Source of the DNA: Actinobacteria bacterium UBA3120
GTDB taxonomy: Bacteria; Actinomycetota; Actinomycetes; S36-B12
Direction: 5' to 3'
Length of the DNA stretch: 9,568 bases
NCBI GenBank assembly: GCA_002365735.1
Contig: DEZY01000047.1
Location: 5,908-15,475, forward strand
In this document: positions 1 through 6,745 of the stretch, piece after piece
Position numbering within the stretch: position 1 is the first letter of the stretch
How the letters are laid out: every line of letters starts with the position of its first letter
Made by a program: the position numbers and the translations under genes
Notes under the pieces: model-generated
Told to the model about the DNA's origin: nothing
Database searches by the model: none
Seen by the model: the letters and a program-made list of their open reading frames with translations, nothing else

Positions 1-147
1 CAAACATGTTCCCATGTTGTTGTGATGCATCGCGGTCACTTGATTGCCACCGGTGAAGTATCCGAACTACTGCGTGATCGAGGCGATGGCAGCCTTGAGG
101 AACTATTCATGGAAATGATCGGTACCGACCTGACGGTGGGGAAATGA
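1..147 (+). CDS. ABC transporter ATP-binding protein, C-terminal 48 residues (5' end outside window)
   Basis: The reading frame is open from base 1 and ends in TGA at 145-147. The visible 48 residues include HVVVMHRGHLIATG, which matches the stretch after the H-loop of ABC ATPases ('..drv.ii..G.iva.G'), followed by an acidic Leu-rich tail with SLEELFMEMIG, a common ending for ABC-2 export ATPases. The Walker A, signature and Walker B motifs lie upstream of the window, so the assignment rests on this tail and on the next gene. The stop codon overlaps the start of the membrane partner in ATGA (144-147), an arrangement that usually means translational coupling and 1:1 subunit production. The protein should act on the cytoplasmic face, hydrolysing ATP to drive the permease. 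The substrate cannot be told. Confidence 0.82.
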   Translation, partial: QTCSHVVVMHRGHLIATGEVSELLRDRGDGSLEELFMEMIGTDLTVGK

Positions 148-986
148 TGAAACAACTAGGACGTCCACTACCCATCCGCGTTGAGTTTCGCAGACAACTC
201 ACTCGCAAACGGACCCTTGTCGCTTTCCTGCTTATTCTTGCGCTTCCGCTCATTGTTGTTGCGGCCGTGAAGTTTGGGCCAAGTTCAGATGGCGGTGGTG
301 GCTTCGGTGATGGGGATCTTGACCTCGTTGGTTTAGCCACAGCCGGCGGATGGAACTTCGCACTGACCATGGTGTTTTTTGCTTCCGGTTTTCTCCTCCT
401 AATTTTGATCGCCATGTTTTGCGGTGACACGGTGGCGAGTGAGGCATCCTGGTCCACCCTGCGCTACTTGTTGATCTCTCCCGTGCCTAGGCGTCGCCTG
501 CTATTTTCCAAGCTCACCGTCGCACTCATCCTCTCGGCGGTTTCAATTCTGATCCTTATCGTGGTGTCCTATCTGATCGGCTTGATTGCATTCGGTTCCG
601 GAGCATTGAGCACCCCCACCGCTGGACCATTTACCGAGACCGAAGCGTTCCTGCGAATTCTCGCGATTGGGACCTACGTGTTTCTCTCCTTACTTTTTGC
701 AGCCGGTATCGCCTTTCTCATGAGCGTAATCACCGATATTCCGCTCGCAGCTGTTGGCACAGCGGTAATCGTGGTGATCGTGAGCAATATCTTGGGGGCA
801 ATTGAGGCATTGGGCACCCTGCGCGAATGGCTGCCCACCAATTTCGCTAATGCCTGGATCGGACTCCTCAATGAAGAGATTGAGTGGACAGATATCTATC
901 GTGGGATCTCGTATTCGGTTATTTCCTTCTTGATCTTGATCACCATTGCGGTGCTAAAGTTTGACCGCAAAGACATTACCTCTTAA
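144..986 (+). CDS. ABC-2-type transporter permease
   Basis: This 280-residue integral membrane protein is the likely channel subunit for the ATPase that ends at its start codon. Six hydrophobic segments are visible, at about residues 24-42, 73-93, 124-149, 170-193, 199-222 and 253-272. Between the second and third is the cytoplasmic stretch with WSTLRYLLISPVPRRRLLFSKL (residues 103-124), the typical ABC-2 coupling region ('g.l..ll..P.sR...l..K'). A Gly/Asp-rich external loop (GGGGFGDGD) follows the first segment. Length and topology fit the ABC-2 family (Nod/Dr-type exporters, drug or lipid efflux). Two adjacent ATGs (144 and 147) are possible starts. The first gives the ATGA overlap. The ferredoxin follows after 25 bp and may share the transcript. 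The exported compound is unknown. Confidence 0.92.
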   Translation: MMKQLGRPLPIRVEFRRQLTRKRTLVAFLLILALPLIVVAAVKFGPSSDGGGGFGDGDLDLVGLATAGGWNFALTMVFFASGFLLLILIAMFCGDTVASEASWSTLRYLLISPVPRRRLLFSKLTVALILSAVSILILIVVSYLIGLIAFGSGALSTPTAGPFTETEAFLRILAIGTYVFLSLLFAAGIAFLMSVITDIPLAAVGTAVIVVIVSNILGAIEALGTLREWLPTNFANAWIGLLNEEIEWTDIYRGISYSVISFLILITIAVLKFDRKDITS

Positions 987-1001
987 CGGTACATAGAATC
1001 T

Positions 1002-1006
1002 AGGAG
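1002..1006 (+). promoter_or_regulatory. Ribosome binding site that fixes the ferredoxin TTG start
   Basis: AGGAG lies 5 nt before TTG at 1012. No in-frame ATG or GTG gives a full-length ferredoxin, so this site supports the rare TTG start. Confidence 0.65.
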
Positions 1007-1011
1007 AAGCC

Positions 1012-1206
1012 TTGCTCACAATTGACATCGATATGGATAAATGCCAAAACTATGGGCAGTGCGTATGTGAAGCGGAGGATATTTTTCAGCTCGACGGTGA
1101 CGGTAACATCCAGTACACCAAAGATGTCCCCGACGACCGCCAAGACGATGTTGACAATGCGGTCGACGTCTGCCCCATGCAGGCCATTAGTTACACAACT
1201 GCCTAA
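1012..1206 (+). CDS. Small [3Fe-4S]-type ferredoxin (P450-partner class)
   Basis: This 64-residue soluble electron carrier has Cys11-x5-Cys17 at the N-terminus and Cys54-Pro55 near the C-terminus, the pattern CxxXxxC...CP of single-cluster actinobacterial ferredoxins that serve cytochrome P450s and other oxygenases. The variable X position, which is Cys in classical [4Fe-4S] ferredoxins, is Tyr14 here, so a [3Fe-4S] cluster is expected. The acidic stretch at residues 38-52 (DVPDDRQDDVDNAVD) is typical for docking to a redox partner. Cys19 is an extra cysteine not needed by the motif. The length is normal for the family. Translation starts at TTG with a good upstream AGGAG. No P450 or ferredoxin reductase gene is present in this window, so the partner is elsewhere. 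The gene sits 25 bp after the permease gene and converges with the next gene. Confidence 0.94.
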   Translation: MLTIDIDMDKCQNYGQCVCEAEDIFQLDGDGNIQYTKDVPDDRQDDVDNAVDVCPMQAISYTTA

Positions 1207-1232
1207 TGAAGATTGGCTCGCAGGACACTCCC

Positions 1233-1248
1233 ACACCGCCGTCGGTGT
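1233..1248. terminator. Weak hairpin between convergent genes
   Basis: ACACCG-CCGT-CGGTGT forms a 6-bp stem with a 4-nt loop in the 52-bp gap between the ferredoxin stop and the stop of the opposite-strand gene. The position suits a bidirectional terminator, but neither side has a T-run, so an intrinsic terminator is not proven. Confidence 0.28.
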
Positions 1249-1258
1249 CAGCTCCGAA

Positions 1259-2893
1259 CTAGTGGGACAGCTGGCTCATTTCTATTCCTTGATCTTCTTG
1301 CTTAGCGCGCTTTCCTAAGCCGAGCTTTTTGCCCAGCCAAGATGTTGCACTTTTCATGGATGAGAGTCCCGACTTGGCCATTTTCTTCACACCGCGAAAA
1401 GCCTTCATTGAATGACCTTGGACATTGCTCTTCGCGCCTCGAGCCGCACCCCAAAGGCCAGCGCCCAATCCGCTTAGGGCCCCACGAAATCCATTATCTT
1501 TCCACGTTCTGCCTTGACTCCCAGCCTTTTCGCGCGCTTCGCCCCACGACTCTCCGGGCTTTGCAAAGTCGATGGAAGGTAATCCTGCTTCAGAGTCATT
1601 GAGCCCATTTGCTTGCGGGCGAGGGTGAAAGCCGCGGTCCTCAATCTCTTGAGCCCGGGAAACTCCACCTTGTTCACCCGTGAATTTCTTCACGGCATCC
1701 ACATTGTCTTGGTTCTTGGCCGCCGCTTCCACTCCGGTCACCTTTCCAAGACCCCAGCCAACGCCCGAAACAATCCCACCGGCGACTTTGCTTAGCCCGT
1801 CCGCAATTGTTTTACCAAAACCAGCCGCACCGTGAAGATCAGCGAATTTGCCGGCCGCGTGGGTCCCGCCTTCGCGCAGCAGCCCACCAGCCGATTGGGC
1901 AACCGCTTTTGCATTTTCACCCTTAAGCAGCGCCTGCTTACCGTTCCCACCCATCATGACATCTCCTACGCCACTGATTCCTCGGTGAACGGTGGCCGCC
2001 GCCTGAGCAAACCGGCCAGACTTTTCTTCTTGCGGAAGCTGTCCGGGACCATACGCGGTGGTTTCGTCAGAGCCCCTTTTGACCGAGGCTCCCAAAACAT
2101 TCGCACTCTCTTGCATCGTTCCTTCATAACCGGCGCGATGCCCGGTTGCCTGCACCGCTTTGCCGAGGGTAAGGGCACCCATCAACTGCCCGGTTCGGGC
2201 CTTTAATCGATGGGGTACGCGTACTCCGCTGCTTTGCTCTTTTTTTGCCCGGTACATCGCCATGTGGTCTTGTGCGATTTTTGTCCGGTCGTCAGAATTT
2301 TCAGTTGCAGCCAATTTTTGTTTGGTCTGGAAGTCAGCGGGTGCTGCCTCGCCACCTTCAAGCCGCTTATGTGCATCGGCGATCAGATCCGAATGAGCCA
2401 CCTGTGACCTGCTCTGTTGATAAGCCGCTCGCTCTTGCGAAGCCACATCCGTCGGCTTCGCACCACTTGCCTCCATCAGCATTCGGCCCGTAGCGATTGC
2501 CGCAATGGAACCGTGGGTGACCCCTTTAGATACCGAAATTCCGGTGTATCCAGCTGCCTTAGCCGCCTGGTCTACGGCCTTTCCTGATGCGCCCATGGGT
2601 CCGGAATTAACTGAGTCGTACCCCGCTTGGCCTAATTGAGCCATCCCCTGTCCCACGGATTGGCCGACAGTGTGAACAATTCCAGGCCCTTTTGGTGCCG
2701 ATTGCGGGGCCGGGTGGATTGCGGGGCGGGTACTTGGCGCTCCCAGCAGTGCATCTTTAGCGGGTTGCTCGTGTGCGATCGCATCAGTCTTAGGTCGCGA
2801 GCCAAAGGAATGGGAACCCTTCTTCGTCTTGATGTTTTCTTCGGCAGCACTGTGGGCAGCGCTGTGAGAAATTTTTTGGGAGCTGGGCGGCAT
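1259..2893 (-). CDS. Hypothetical Ala/Gly/Lys-rich protein, unrecognised
   Basis: I do not recognise this protein of ~544 residues. Two starts compete: ATG at 2899 abuts the AAGGA Shine-Dalgarno, while ATG at 2893 has a 6-nt spacer and is preferred. Numbered from ATG 2899, residues 1-70 are low-complexity (Ser/His/Ala/Pro/Lys). Residues ~100-340 are polar, probably helical and rich in Ala and Gln. Several Gly-spaced amphipathic stretches follow, at about 360-390 (GGIVSGVGWGLGKVTGV), 471-489 (FRGALSGLGAGLWGAARG) and a basic one at 502-530 (SWLGKKLGLGK). It has no cysteine, no clear signal peptide and no long membrane helix. Low-complexity composition plus glycine-zipper-like segments recall membrane-active or exported proteins, but that is speculation. 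No neighbour suggests a role. The long open frame, good SD and ordinary composition for the region support a real gene. Confidence 0.82.
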   Translation of the reverse strand: MPPSSQKISHSAAHSAAEENIKTKKGSHSFGSRPKTDAIAHEQPAKDALLGAPSTRPAIHPAPQSAPKGPGIVHTVGQSVGQGMAQLGQAGYDSVNSGPMGASGKAVDQAAKAAGYTGISVSKGVTHGSIAAIATGRMLMEASGAKPTDVASQERAAYQQSRSQVAHSDLIADAHKRLEGGEAAPADFQTKQKLAATENSDDRTKIAQDHMAMYRAKKEQSSGVRVPHRLKARTGQLMGALTLGKAVQATGHRAGYEGTMQESANVLGASVKRGSDETTAYGPGQLPQEEKSGRFAQAAATVHRGISGVGDVMMGGNGKQALLKGENAKAVAQSAGGLLREGGTHAAGKFADLHGAAGFGKTIADGLSKVAGGIVSGVGWGLGKVTGVEAAAKNQDNVDAVKKFTGEQGGVSRAQEIEDRGFHPRPQANGLNDSEAGLPSIDFAKPGESWGEAREKAGSQGRTWKDNGFRGALSGLGAGLWGAARGAKSNVQGHSMKAFRGVKKMAKSGLSSMKSATSWLGKKLGLGKRAKQEDQGIEMSQLSH

Positions 2894-2899
2894 CGGCAT

Positions 2900-2904
2900 T
2901 CCTT
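2900..2904 (-). promoter_or_regulatory. Ribosome binding site deciding between two ATG starts
   Basis: On the minus strand, AAGGA (after a run of A) directly abuts ATG 2899 but stands 6 nt before ATG 2893. The second ATG is therefore the better start of the orphan protein. Confidence 0.55.
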
Positions 2905-3020
2905 TTTTTGGGGACCCTCAGATGTTACCGCTTTCACTGCGCCGCGTAGCTTCATTGTCTAGAATGCTAAGAATATCGGACTGTTTCTTGGGTTTTGAAC
3001 TCGCCACACGGCCCAACCCG
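2905..3020. promoter_or_regulatory. Divergent intergenic region, presumed promoters
   Basis: The orphan protein gene and the acyl-CoA operon are transcribed away from each other from this ~115-bp gap, so promoters for both must lie here or just inside the genes. I could not pick out a convincing -35/-10 pair or operator on either strand. Confidence 0.45.
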
Positions 3021-3027
3021 AAGGAGG
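3021..3027 (+). promoter_or_regulatory. Strong Shine-Dalgarno of the crotonase-family gene
   Basis: AAGGAGG, fully complementary to the 16S rRNA 3' end, lies 10 nt before ATG 3038. A closer ATG at 3028 is out of frame and touches the SD. Confidence 0.75.
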
Positions 3028-3037
3028 ATGCGCTGCC

Positions 3038-3826
3038 ATGCAGTTGATTCAGGCAACACAGGAAAACGGAATTTTGCGGTTAATGTTGGACGACAATGCC
3101 CGACGCAATGCCCTATCGATGGACATGCTGGGCCAACTCCAAACGGCACTGGATCAGTCCGCCGACGATCGGGCGGTTCGAGTAATCGTGCTTGCGGCAA
3201 CAGGACCAGCATTTAGTGCCGGCCACGATTTAAAAGAGATCACCCGGGCGCGCGAATCGTCCGATAGCGGCAAAGCCTTTTTTGTAGAAACTATGGCGAC
3301 CTGTGCGCGTGTTATGCAAACGATCGTGAATCATCCGAAACCAGTAATTGCCGAGGTGACCGGTGTTGCCACGGCGGCTGGATGCCAGTTGGTCGCGAGC
3401 TGTGACCTTGCCTACGCAGCGCCCACCGCGCGGTTTGGCACCCCTGGTGTCAACATTGGCCTATTTTGCTCAACCCCGATGGTTGCCCTGTCCCGCAATG
3501 TTTCCAATAAAAACGCAATGGAAATGCTCCTTGCTGGTGATCTGATCGACGCAGAGACAGCGGCAACTATTGGCCTGATTAATCGGGTGGTGTCGGAGGA
3601 GACTCTCAGTGAATACACCATGGGCGTGGCGGCCAAGATCGCCAGTAAATCGAGCATGACGTTAGCAACTGGCAAGCAGGCGTTTTATCGTCAGCGCGAG
3701 ATGACACTCGCACAGGCATACGAATACACCTCGCAGATCATGGTGGAGAACATGCTCAAGCGCGATGCTGAGGAAGGAATAAATGCTTTTATTGAAAAGC
3801 GGGCACCGCAATGGCAGGATCAGTGA
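3038..3826 (+). CDS. Enoyl-CoA hydratase/isomerase (crotonase) family protein, ECHDC3-like
   Basis: This 262-residue cytoplasmic protein has the crotonase fold: NARRNALSMDML near the N-terminus, the first oxyanion-hole segment FSAGHDLKEI (residues 59-68) that binds the acyl-CoA thioester, and the second around AAGCQLVASCDLAYA (113-127). The run FGTPGVNIGLFCSTPMVALSR (133-153) matches the ECHDC3-type branch. In classical hydratases the two catalytic glutamates lie in GGGCE and QPE; the aligned positions here are Gln117 and Gly137. CoA binding should be kept, but ordinary enoyl-CoA hydration is doubtful, and the true reaction is unknown (isomerase, thioesterase or hydrolase-like activities are all possible in this fold). 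Length is normal. The gene overlaps the following acyl-CoA synthetase gene, so the two are co-translated and probably handle the same acyl chain. Confidence 0.94.
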   Translation: MQLIQATQENGILRLMLDDNARRNALSMDMLGQLQTALDQSADDRAVRVIVLAATGPAFSAGHDLKEITRARESSDSGKAFFVETMATCARVMQTIVNHPKPVIAEVTGVATAAGCQLVASCDLAYAAPTARFGTPGVNIGLFCSTPMVALSRNVSNKNAMEMLLAGDLIDAETAATIGLINRVVSEETLSEYTMGVAAKIASKSSMTLATGKQAFYRQREMTLAQAYEYTSQIMVENMLKRDAEEGINAFIEKRAPQWQDQ

Positions 3827-5448
3827 GTAACCCATTTAATACTGATTTGGATCGCAATCCAGCGAATTTCCAACCGCTAACCCCATTAACGTTTCTTGAG
3901 CGAGCAGCCGCGGTTATGCCGGAGCATGTGGCAATCATCCATGGAGCGCAACGGATTAGTTACGCAGAATTTTATCGGCGTTCCCGCCAGCTCGCCTCAG
4001 CGCTTGTGAGCGAGGGGATTGAGCGAGGCGATACCGTGTCAGTTTTGCTACCCAACATTCCGCCGATGCTTGAGGCTCATCATGGCGTACCGATGTCCGG
4101 GGCAGTTCTGCATGCAATCAACACGCGGCTGGATGCACAGACCATCGCCTTTCAACTCGATCATGCCGGCGCACGCATTCTGATTGTGGATCGCGCTTTT
4201 ATTCCCTTGGCGGAGGCGGCACTTGCTCTGGCTGAAGTGGCGCCTCTTTTTATCGTCTACGACGATCCGGAGTATGCCGGCTCGGAAACAGGAGAGCTCC
4301 CGTCGGTGGACTACAGCGCATTCATCGCGCGTGGTAATGCAGATTTTGCTTGGCTAATGCCAGAGGATGAATGGGATGCCATCTCCCTTAGTTACACATC
4401 CGGCACAACCGGTGATCCAAAAGGGGTGGTTTCCCACCATCGGGGCGCCTATTTACTCGCCCAAGGAAACGCACTGATCGCCAACCTGCCACGTCATGCG
4501 GTCTATTTATGGACATTACCCATGTTTCACTGCAACGGCTGGGCCTTTCCATGGACCATGGCTGTGGTGTTTGGCACCCACGTGTGTTTGCGTGAGGTGA
4601 GAGCCGAACCAATCTGGCAAGCCCTCGCAGAGCACAAGGTAACCCACCTATGTGGGGCGCCACCGGTAATGTCGTTGCTTGTGTCCGCGGCTCCGCAGGT
4701 GCAGCGGGCGTTACCCCAGGCCGTCGAATTCTTCACGGCTGCGGCACCGCCACCTGAGCGGGTGCTTGCCGAGATGGAGACCGCCGGATTTAACATCACC
4801 CACTTGTATGGCCTCACGGAGACCTATGGCCCGGCGGTGGTTAATGAATGGCAGGCCGAGTGGGATGGGCTCGGGCAGGAACAGCGAACCCACTTTAAGG
4901 CACGTCAAGGAGTTCGCTACCTCCCACTTGAGGCACTTGACGTAATGGATCCAGAGACCATGCGCAGTGTGCCGCACGACGGTGAAACCCTGGGAGAAGT
5001 GATGTTCCGTGGCAATGTGGTGATGAAGGGATACTTTCGCAATCGACGAGCAACAGAGGAGGCATTTGCCGGAGGCTGGTTCCATTCTGGCGACCTCGGG
5101 GTGATTCATCCAGATGGCTACCTTCAGCTAAAAGACCGATCTAAGGACATTATTATTTCGGGTGGTGAAAATATCTCTTCGATCGAAATTGAAGATGCCT
5201 TATATAAACATCCAGCGGTCGCGGTCGTGGCAGTCGTCGCGATGCCAGATGAGAAGTGGGGTGAAACCCCGTGTGCTTTTATCGAACTAGTACCCGGCCA
5301 CACGGTCACGAATGAAGAGTTGACACAGCACTGCCGCGACTATTTGGCAGGCTATAAAATCCCGCGCCAATTTGTCTTTGAAGCAATTCCACGAACAGGA
5401 ACCGGAAAGATTCAGAAAAATAAACTTCGAGAGCGAATAAACCCTTAG
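3811..5448 (+). CDS. AMP-dependent acyl-CoA synthetase (fatty-acid/acyl-CoA ligase)
   Basis: This 545-residue member of the ANL adenylating superfamily activates a carboxylic acid to acyl-AMP and then to acyl-CoA in the cytoplasm. All core motifs are present: P-loop YTSGTTGDPKG (195-205), PMFHCNGW (237-244), YGLTET (333-338), the ATP-ribose Asp in HSGDLG (425-430), the hinge KDRSKDIIISGGENIS (441-456) and the C-terminal catalytic Lys533 in PRTGTGKIQK. Length and the opening PLTPLTFLERAAAV resemble the medium-chain/methylmercaptopropionate-CoA ligase (DmdB-like) branch, but chain preference cannot be read from sequence. The start is uncertain: ATG 3811 overlaps the upstream gene by 16 nt, while GTG 3823 gives a 4-nt GTGA overlap with an AGGA three bases upstream. 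Either way it is coupled to the crotonase-family gene. The 3' end overlaps the opposite-strand pseudogene by 4 bp. Confidence 0.96.
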   Translation: MAGSVSNPFNTDLDRNPANFQPLTPLTFLERAAAVMPEHVAIIHGAQRISYAEFYRRSRQLASALVSEGIERGDTVSVLLPNIPPMLEAHHGVPMSGAVLHAINTRLDAQTIAFQLDHAGARILIVDRAFIPLAEAALALAEVAPLFIVYDDPEYAGSETGELPSVDYSAFIARGNADFAWLMPEDEWDAISLSYTSGTTGDPKGVVSHHRGAYLLAQGNALIANLPRHAVYLWTLPMFHCNGWAFPWTMAVVFGTHVCLREVRAEPIWQALAEHKVTHLCGAPPVMSLLVSAAPQVQRALPQAVEFFTAAAPPPERVLAEMETAGFNITHLYGLTETYGPAVVNEWQAEWDGLGQEQRTHFKARQGVRYLPLEALDVMDPETMRSVPHDGETLGEVMFRGNVVMKGYFRNRRATEEAFAGGWFHSGDLGVIHPDGYLQLKDRSKDIIISGGENISSIEIEDALYKHPAVAVVAVVAMPDEKWGETPCAFIELVPGHTVTNEELTQHCRDYLAGYKIPRQFVFEAIPRTGTGKIQKNKLRERINP

Positions 5449-5744
5449 GAACTGGATACGTGGACGTGAATCGTCTCGTCCTTCAGATTAGGCCATCCGT
5501 TGGCCACGCTGCGGGTAAATACCTGATCTAGAAGTGCTTCTGCCTCAGGCCCACGAATTTCATTGGCTAACTCTGGGGTCTAGGCGGGCATCACCTGCTG
5601 GTGCAGTCGCCAATAGAGAGACTCCAGATCGCCTTTCGCGTAAGACAGCGAACGTAAACGGCCGTTGTAAATCCCAAAATGCGGGTCATGCGGCAGCTCT
5701 TAATAGACCAGGTTGTCGGAAACAGGAACTGCCCAAATTGACAC
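5445..5744 (-). pseudogene. Decayed small gene with two in-frame nonsense codons
   Basis: On the minus strand one frame reads as normal protein over ~100 codons apart from a TAA at 5702-5700 (codon 15) and a TAG at 5582-5580 (codon 55), ending in TAA at 5447-5445. Segments between the stops look like real protein: SIWAVPVSDNLVY, then HDPHFGIYNGRLRSLSYAKG...LESLYWRLHQQVMPA, then TPELANEIRGPEAEALLDQV...WPNLKDETIHVHVSSS. Each stop is one C-to-T change from a Gln codon (CAA, CAG). I do not recognise the family. The start is taken as GTG 5744. The frame is open back to 5792, and GTG 5786 with an AAGGA just upstream is an alternative, which would lie opposite the 5' part of the lipid-kinase region. 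Sequencing error or chance are alternatives, but the frame is kept across both stops. It fills the otherwise gene-free 5449-5828 gap. Confidence 0.6.
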
Positions 5745-5812
5745 AAATAATCGACTATGGTTGAGATTCTGAACCACCCGCGGCACAGTTCCTTATTCGC
5801 TCAACACTCACT

Positions 5813-5818
5813 AGGGGG
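5813..5818 (+). promoter_or_regulatory. Ribosome binding site supporting the GTG start of the lipid kinase
   Basis: AGGGGG lies 10 nt before GTG 5829. No comparable SD precedes the in-frame ATG at 5757, which would add 24 residues without family resemblance. Confidence 0.5.
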
Positions 5819-5828
5819 CTTGGCACAC

Positions 5829-6734
5829 GTGACCACACCCCATGCAGTAATTATCGCAAACCCCCACGCGGGCGGCGGGCGGGCACGCAATATTGCTGTT
5901 AAAGCTCAGGGCGCGCTTGCATCTGCGGGCGTTAATGTCACGTTGCACCTCCCCGCATCACGTGAGCAACTTCAGGTGATTTCTCGCCAAGCATGTGCCG
6001 AACAACCCGCTGTCGTTCTTGCCTGCGGTGGAGACGGCACCGTCCACGATATTCTTCAGTCCGCTATCGCATTCAACACCACACTCGGAATAATTCCTGG
6101 CGGAACAGGTAATGATATTGCCCGATCACTTGGCCTGCCCCGGAAAACGAGTGATTCATTTTTTCACAAGATGGCAAAATCAATTCACAATCAGCACTGT
6201 GAACTCATAGACGCATCGAAAATCTTACGAGACGGTGAGCAGGTGTGGTCCCTTGGAGTAATTTCAACTGGCTTCGACTCAGCTGTAAATGAGCGCGCAA
6301 ATCGCATGAGTCACTTGCGCGGGACCTTTCGTTACATTGTCGCCTTACTCGCTGAATTGCGCGAATTCCAATGCCACCAGTACACGGTGACCATCGATGG
6401 CGTGCAGCACCGTGACTCAGCTGTACTTATTGCCGTGGGCAATGGCGGTAACTATGGCGGAGGAATGCGAATTTGCCCACAGGCAGACATGAAGGACGGC
6501 CTCCTTGATATCACTTGGGTAGATCCAGCTCCTCGAAGAACCGTCCTGAAGGTGTTTCCGCAAATCTTTTCCGGACGGCACATTAACCACCCACTTGTTC
6601 ACACCTATCGCGCTACCGAAATCTCTATTGAATCACCTGACTCAATAATTTACGCCGATGGGGAACGGGTTGGCTCACCACCTGTTCTTATACAGCTAGT
6701 TCCTGAAGCGGTTCGGGTGCTCATGAATACGTAA
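5829..6734 (+). CDS. Diacylglycerol kinase-family lipid kinase (YegS/DgkB type)
   Basis: This ~301-residue enzyme of the DAGK catalytic family transfers phosphate from ATP to a lipid alcohol, most likely diacylglycerol, giving phosphatidic acid at the inner face of the membrane. From the GTG start the motifs run in family order: IIANPHAGGGRAR (residues 8-20), the nucleotide-binding GGDGTVHD (67-74), IIPGGTGNDIARSLGLP (88-104), GNGGNYGGGM in the middle, and YADGE near the C-terminus, which carries the conserved acidic pair. I chose GTG 5829 because family members start just before the NPxAG motif and AGGGGG precedes it. ATG 5757 is the in-frame alternative (325 residues). The gene converges on the acyltransferase gene with 11 bp between the stops. 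Other lipid substrates cannot be excluded. Confidence 0.95.
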   Translation: MTTPHAVIIANPHAGGGRARNIAVKAQGALASAGVNVTLHLPASREQLQVISRQACAEQPAVVLACGGDGTVHDILQSAIAFNTTLGIIPGGTGNDIARSLGLPRKTSDSFFHKMAKSIHNQHCELIDASKILRDGEQVWSLGVISTGFDSAVNERANRMSHLRGTFRYIVALLAELREFQCHQYTVTIDGVQHRDSAVLIAVGNGGNYGGGMRICPQADMKDGLLDITWVDPAPRRTVLKVFPQIFSGRHINHPLVHTYRATEISIESPDSIIYADGERVGSPPVLIQLVPEAVRVLMNT

Positions 6735-6745
6735 GAGCCTGTTCG

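Noticed and set aside
2636..2962. Overlapping 107-108-residue open frames on both strands over the start of the orphan protein
   Set aside because: They are out-of-frame shadows of a longer frame with a good SD, and show no motifs.
5445..5744. Alternative genetic code (TAA/TAG read as Gln)
   Set aside because: All intact genes in the window run without internal TAA/TAG and several end in them, so reassignment is not supported.
5534..5764. 76-residue + strand open frame in the ACS-lipid kinase gap
   Set aside because: It lies antisense to the better-supported minus-strand pseudogene, shows no family features and has no convincing ribosome binding site.
5757..5828. N-terminal 24 codons from ATG 5757 as part of the lipid kinase
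   Set aside because: The extension has no family resemblance and no SD; GTG 5829 with AGGGGG upstream fits the family start better. It remains possible.
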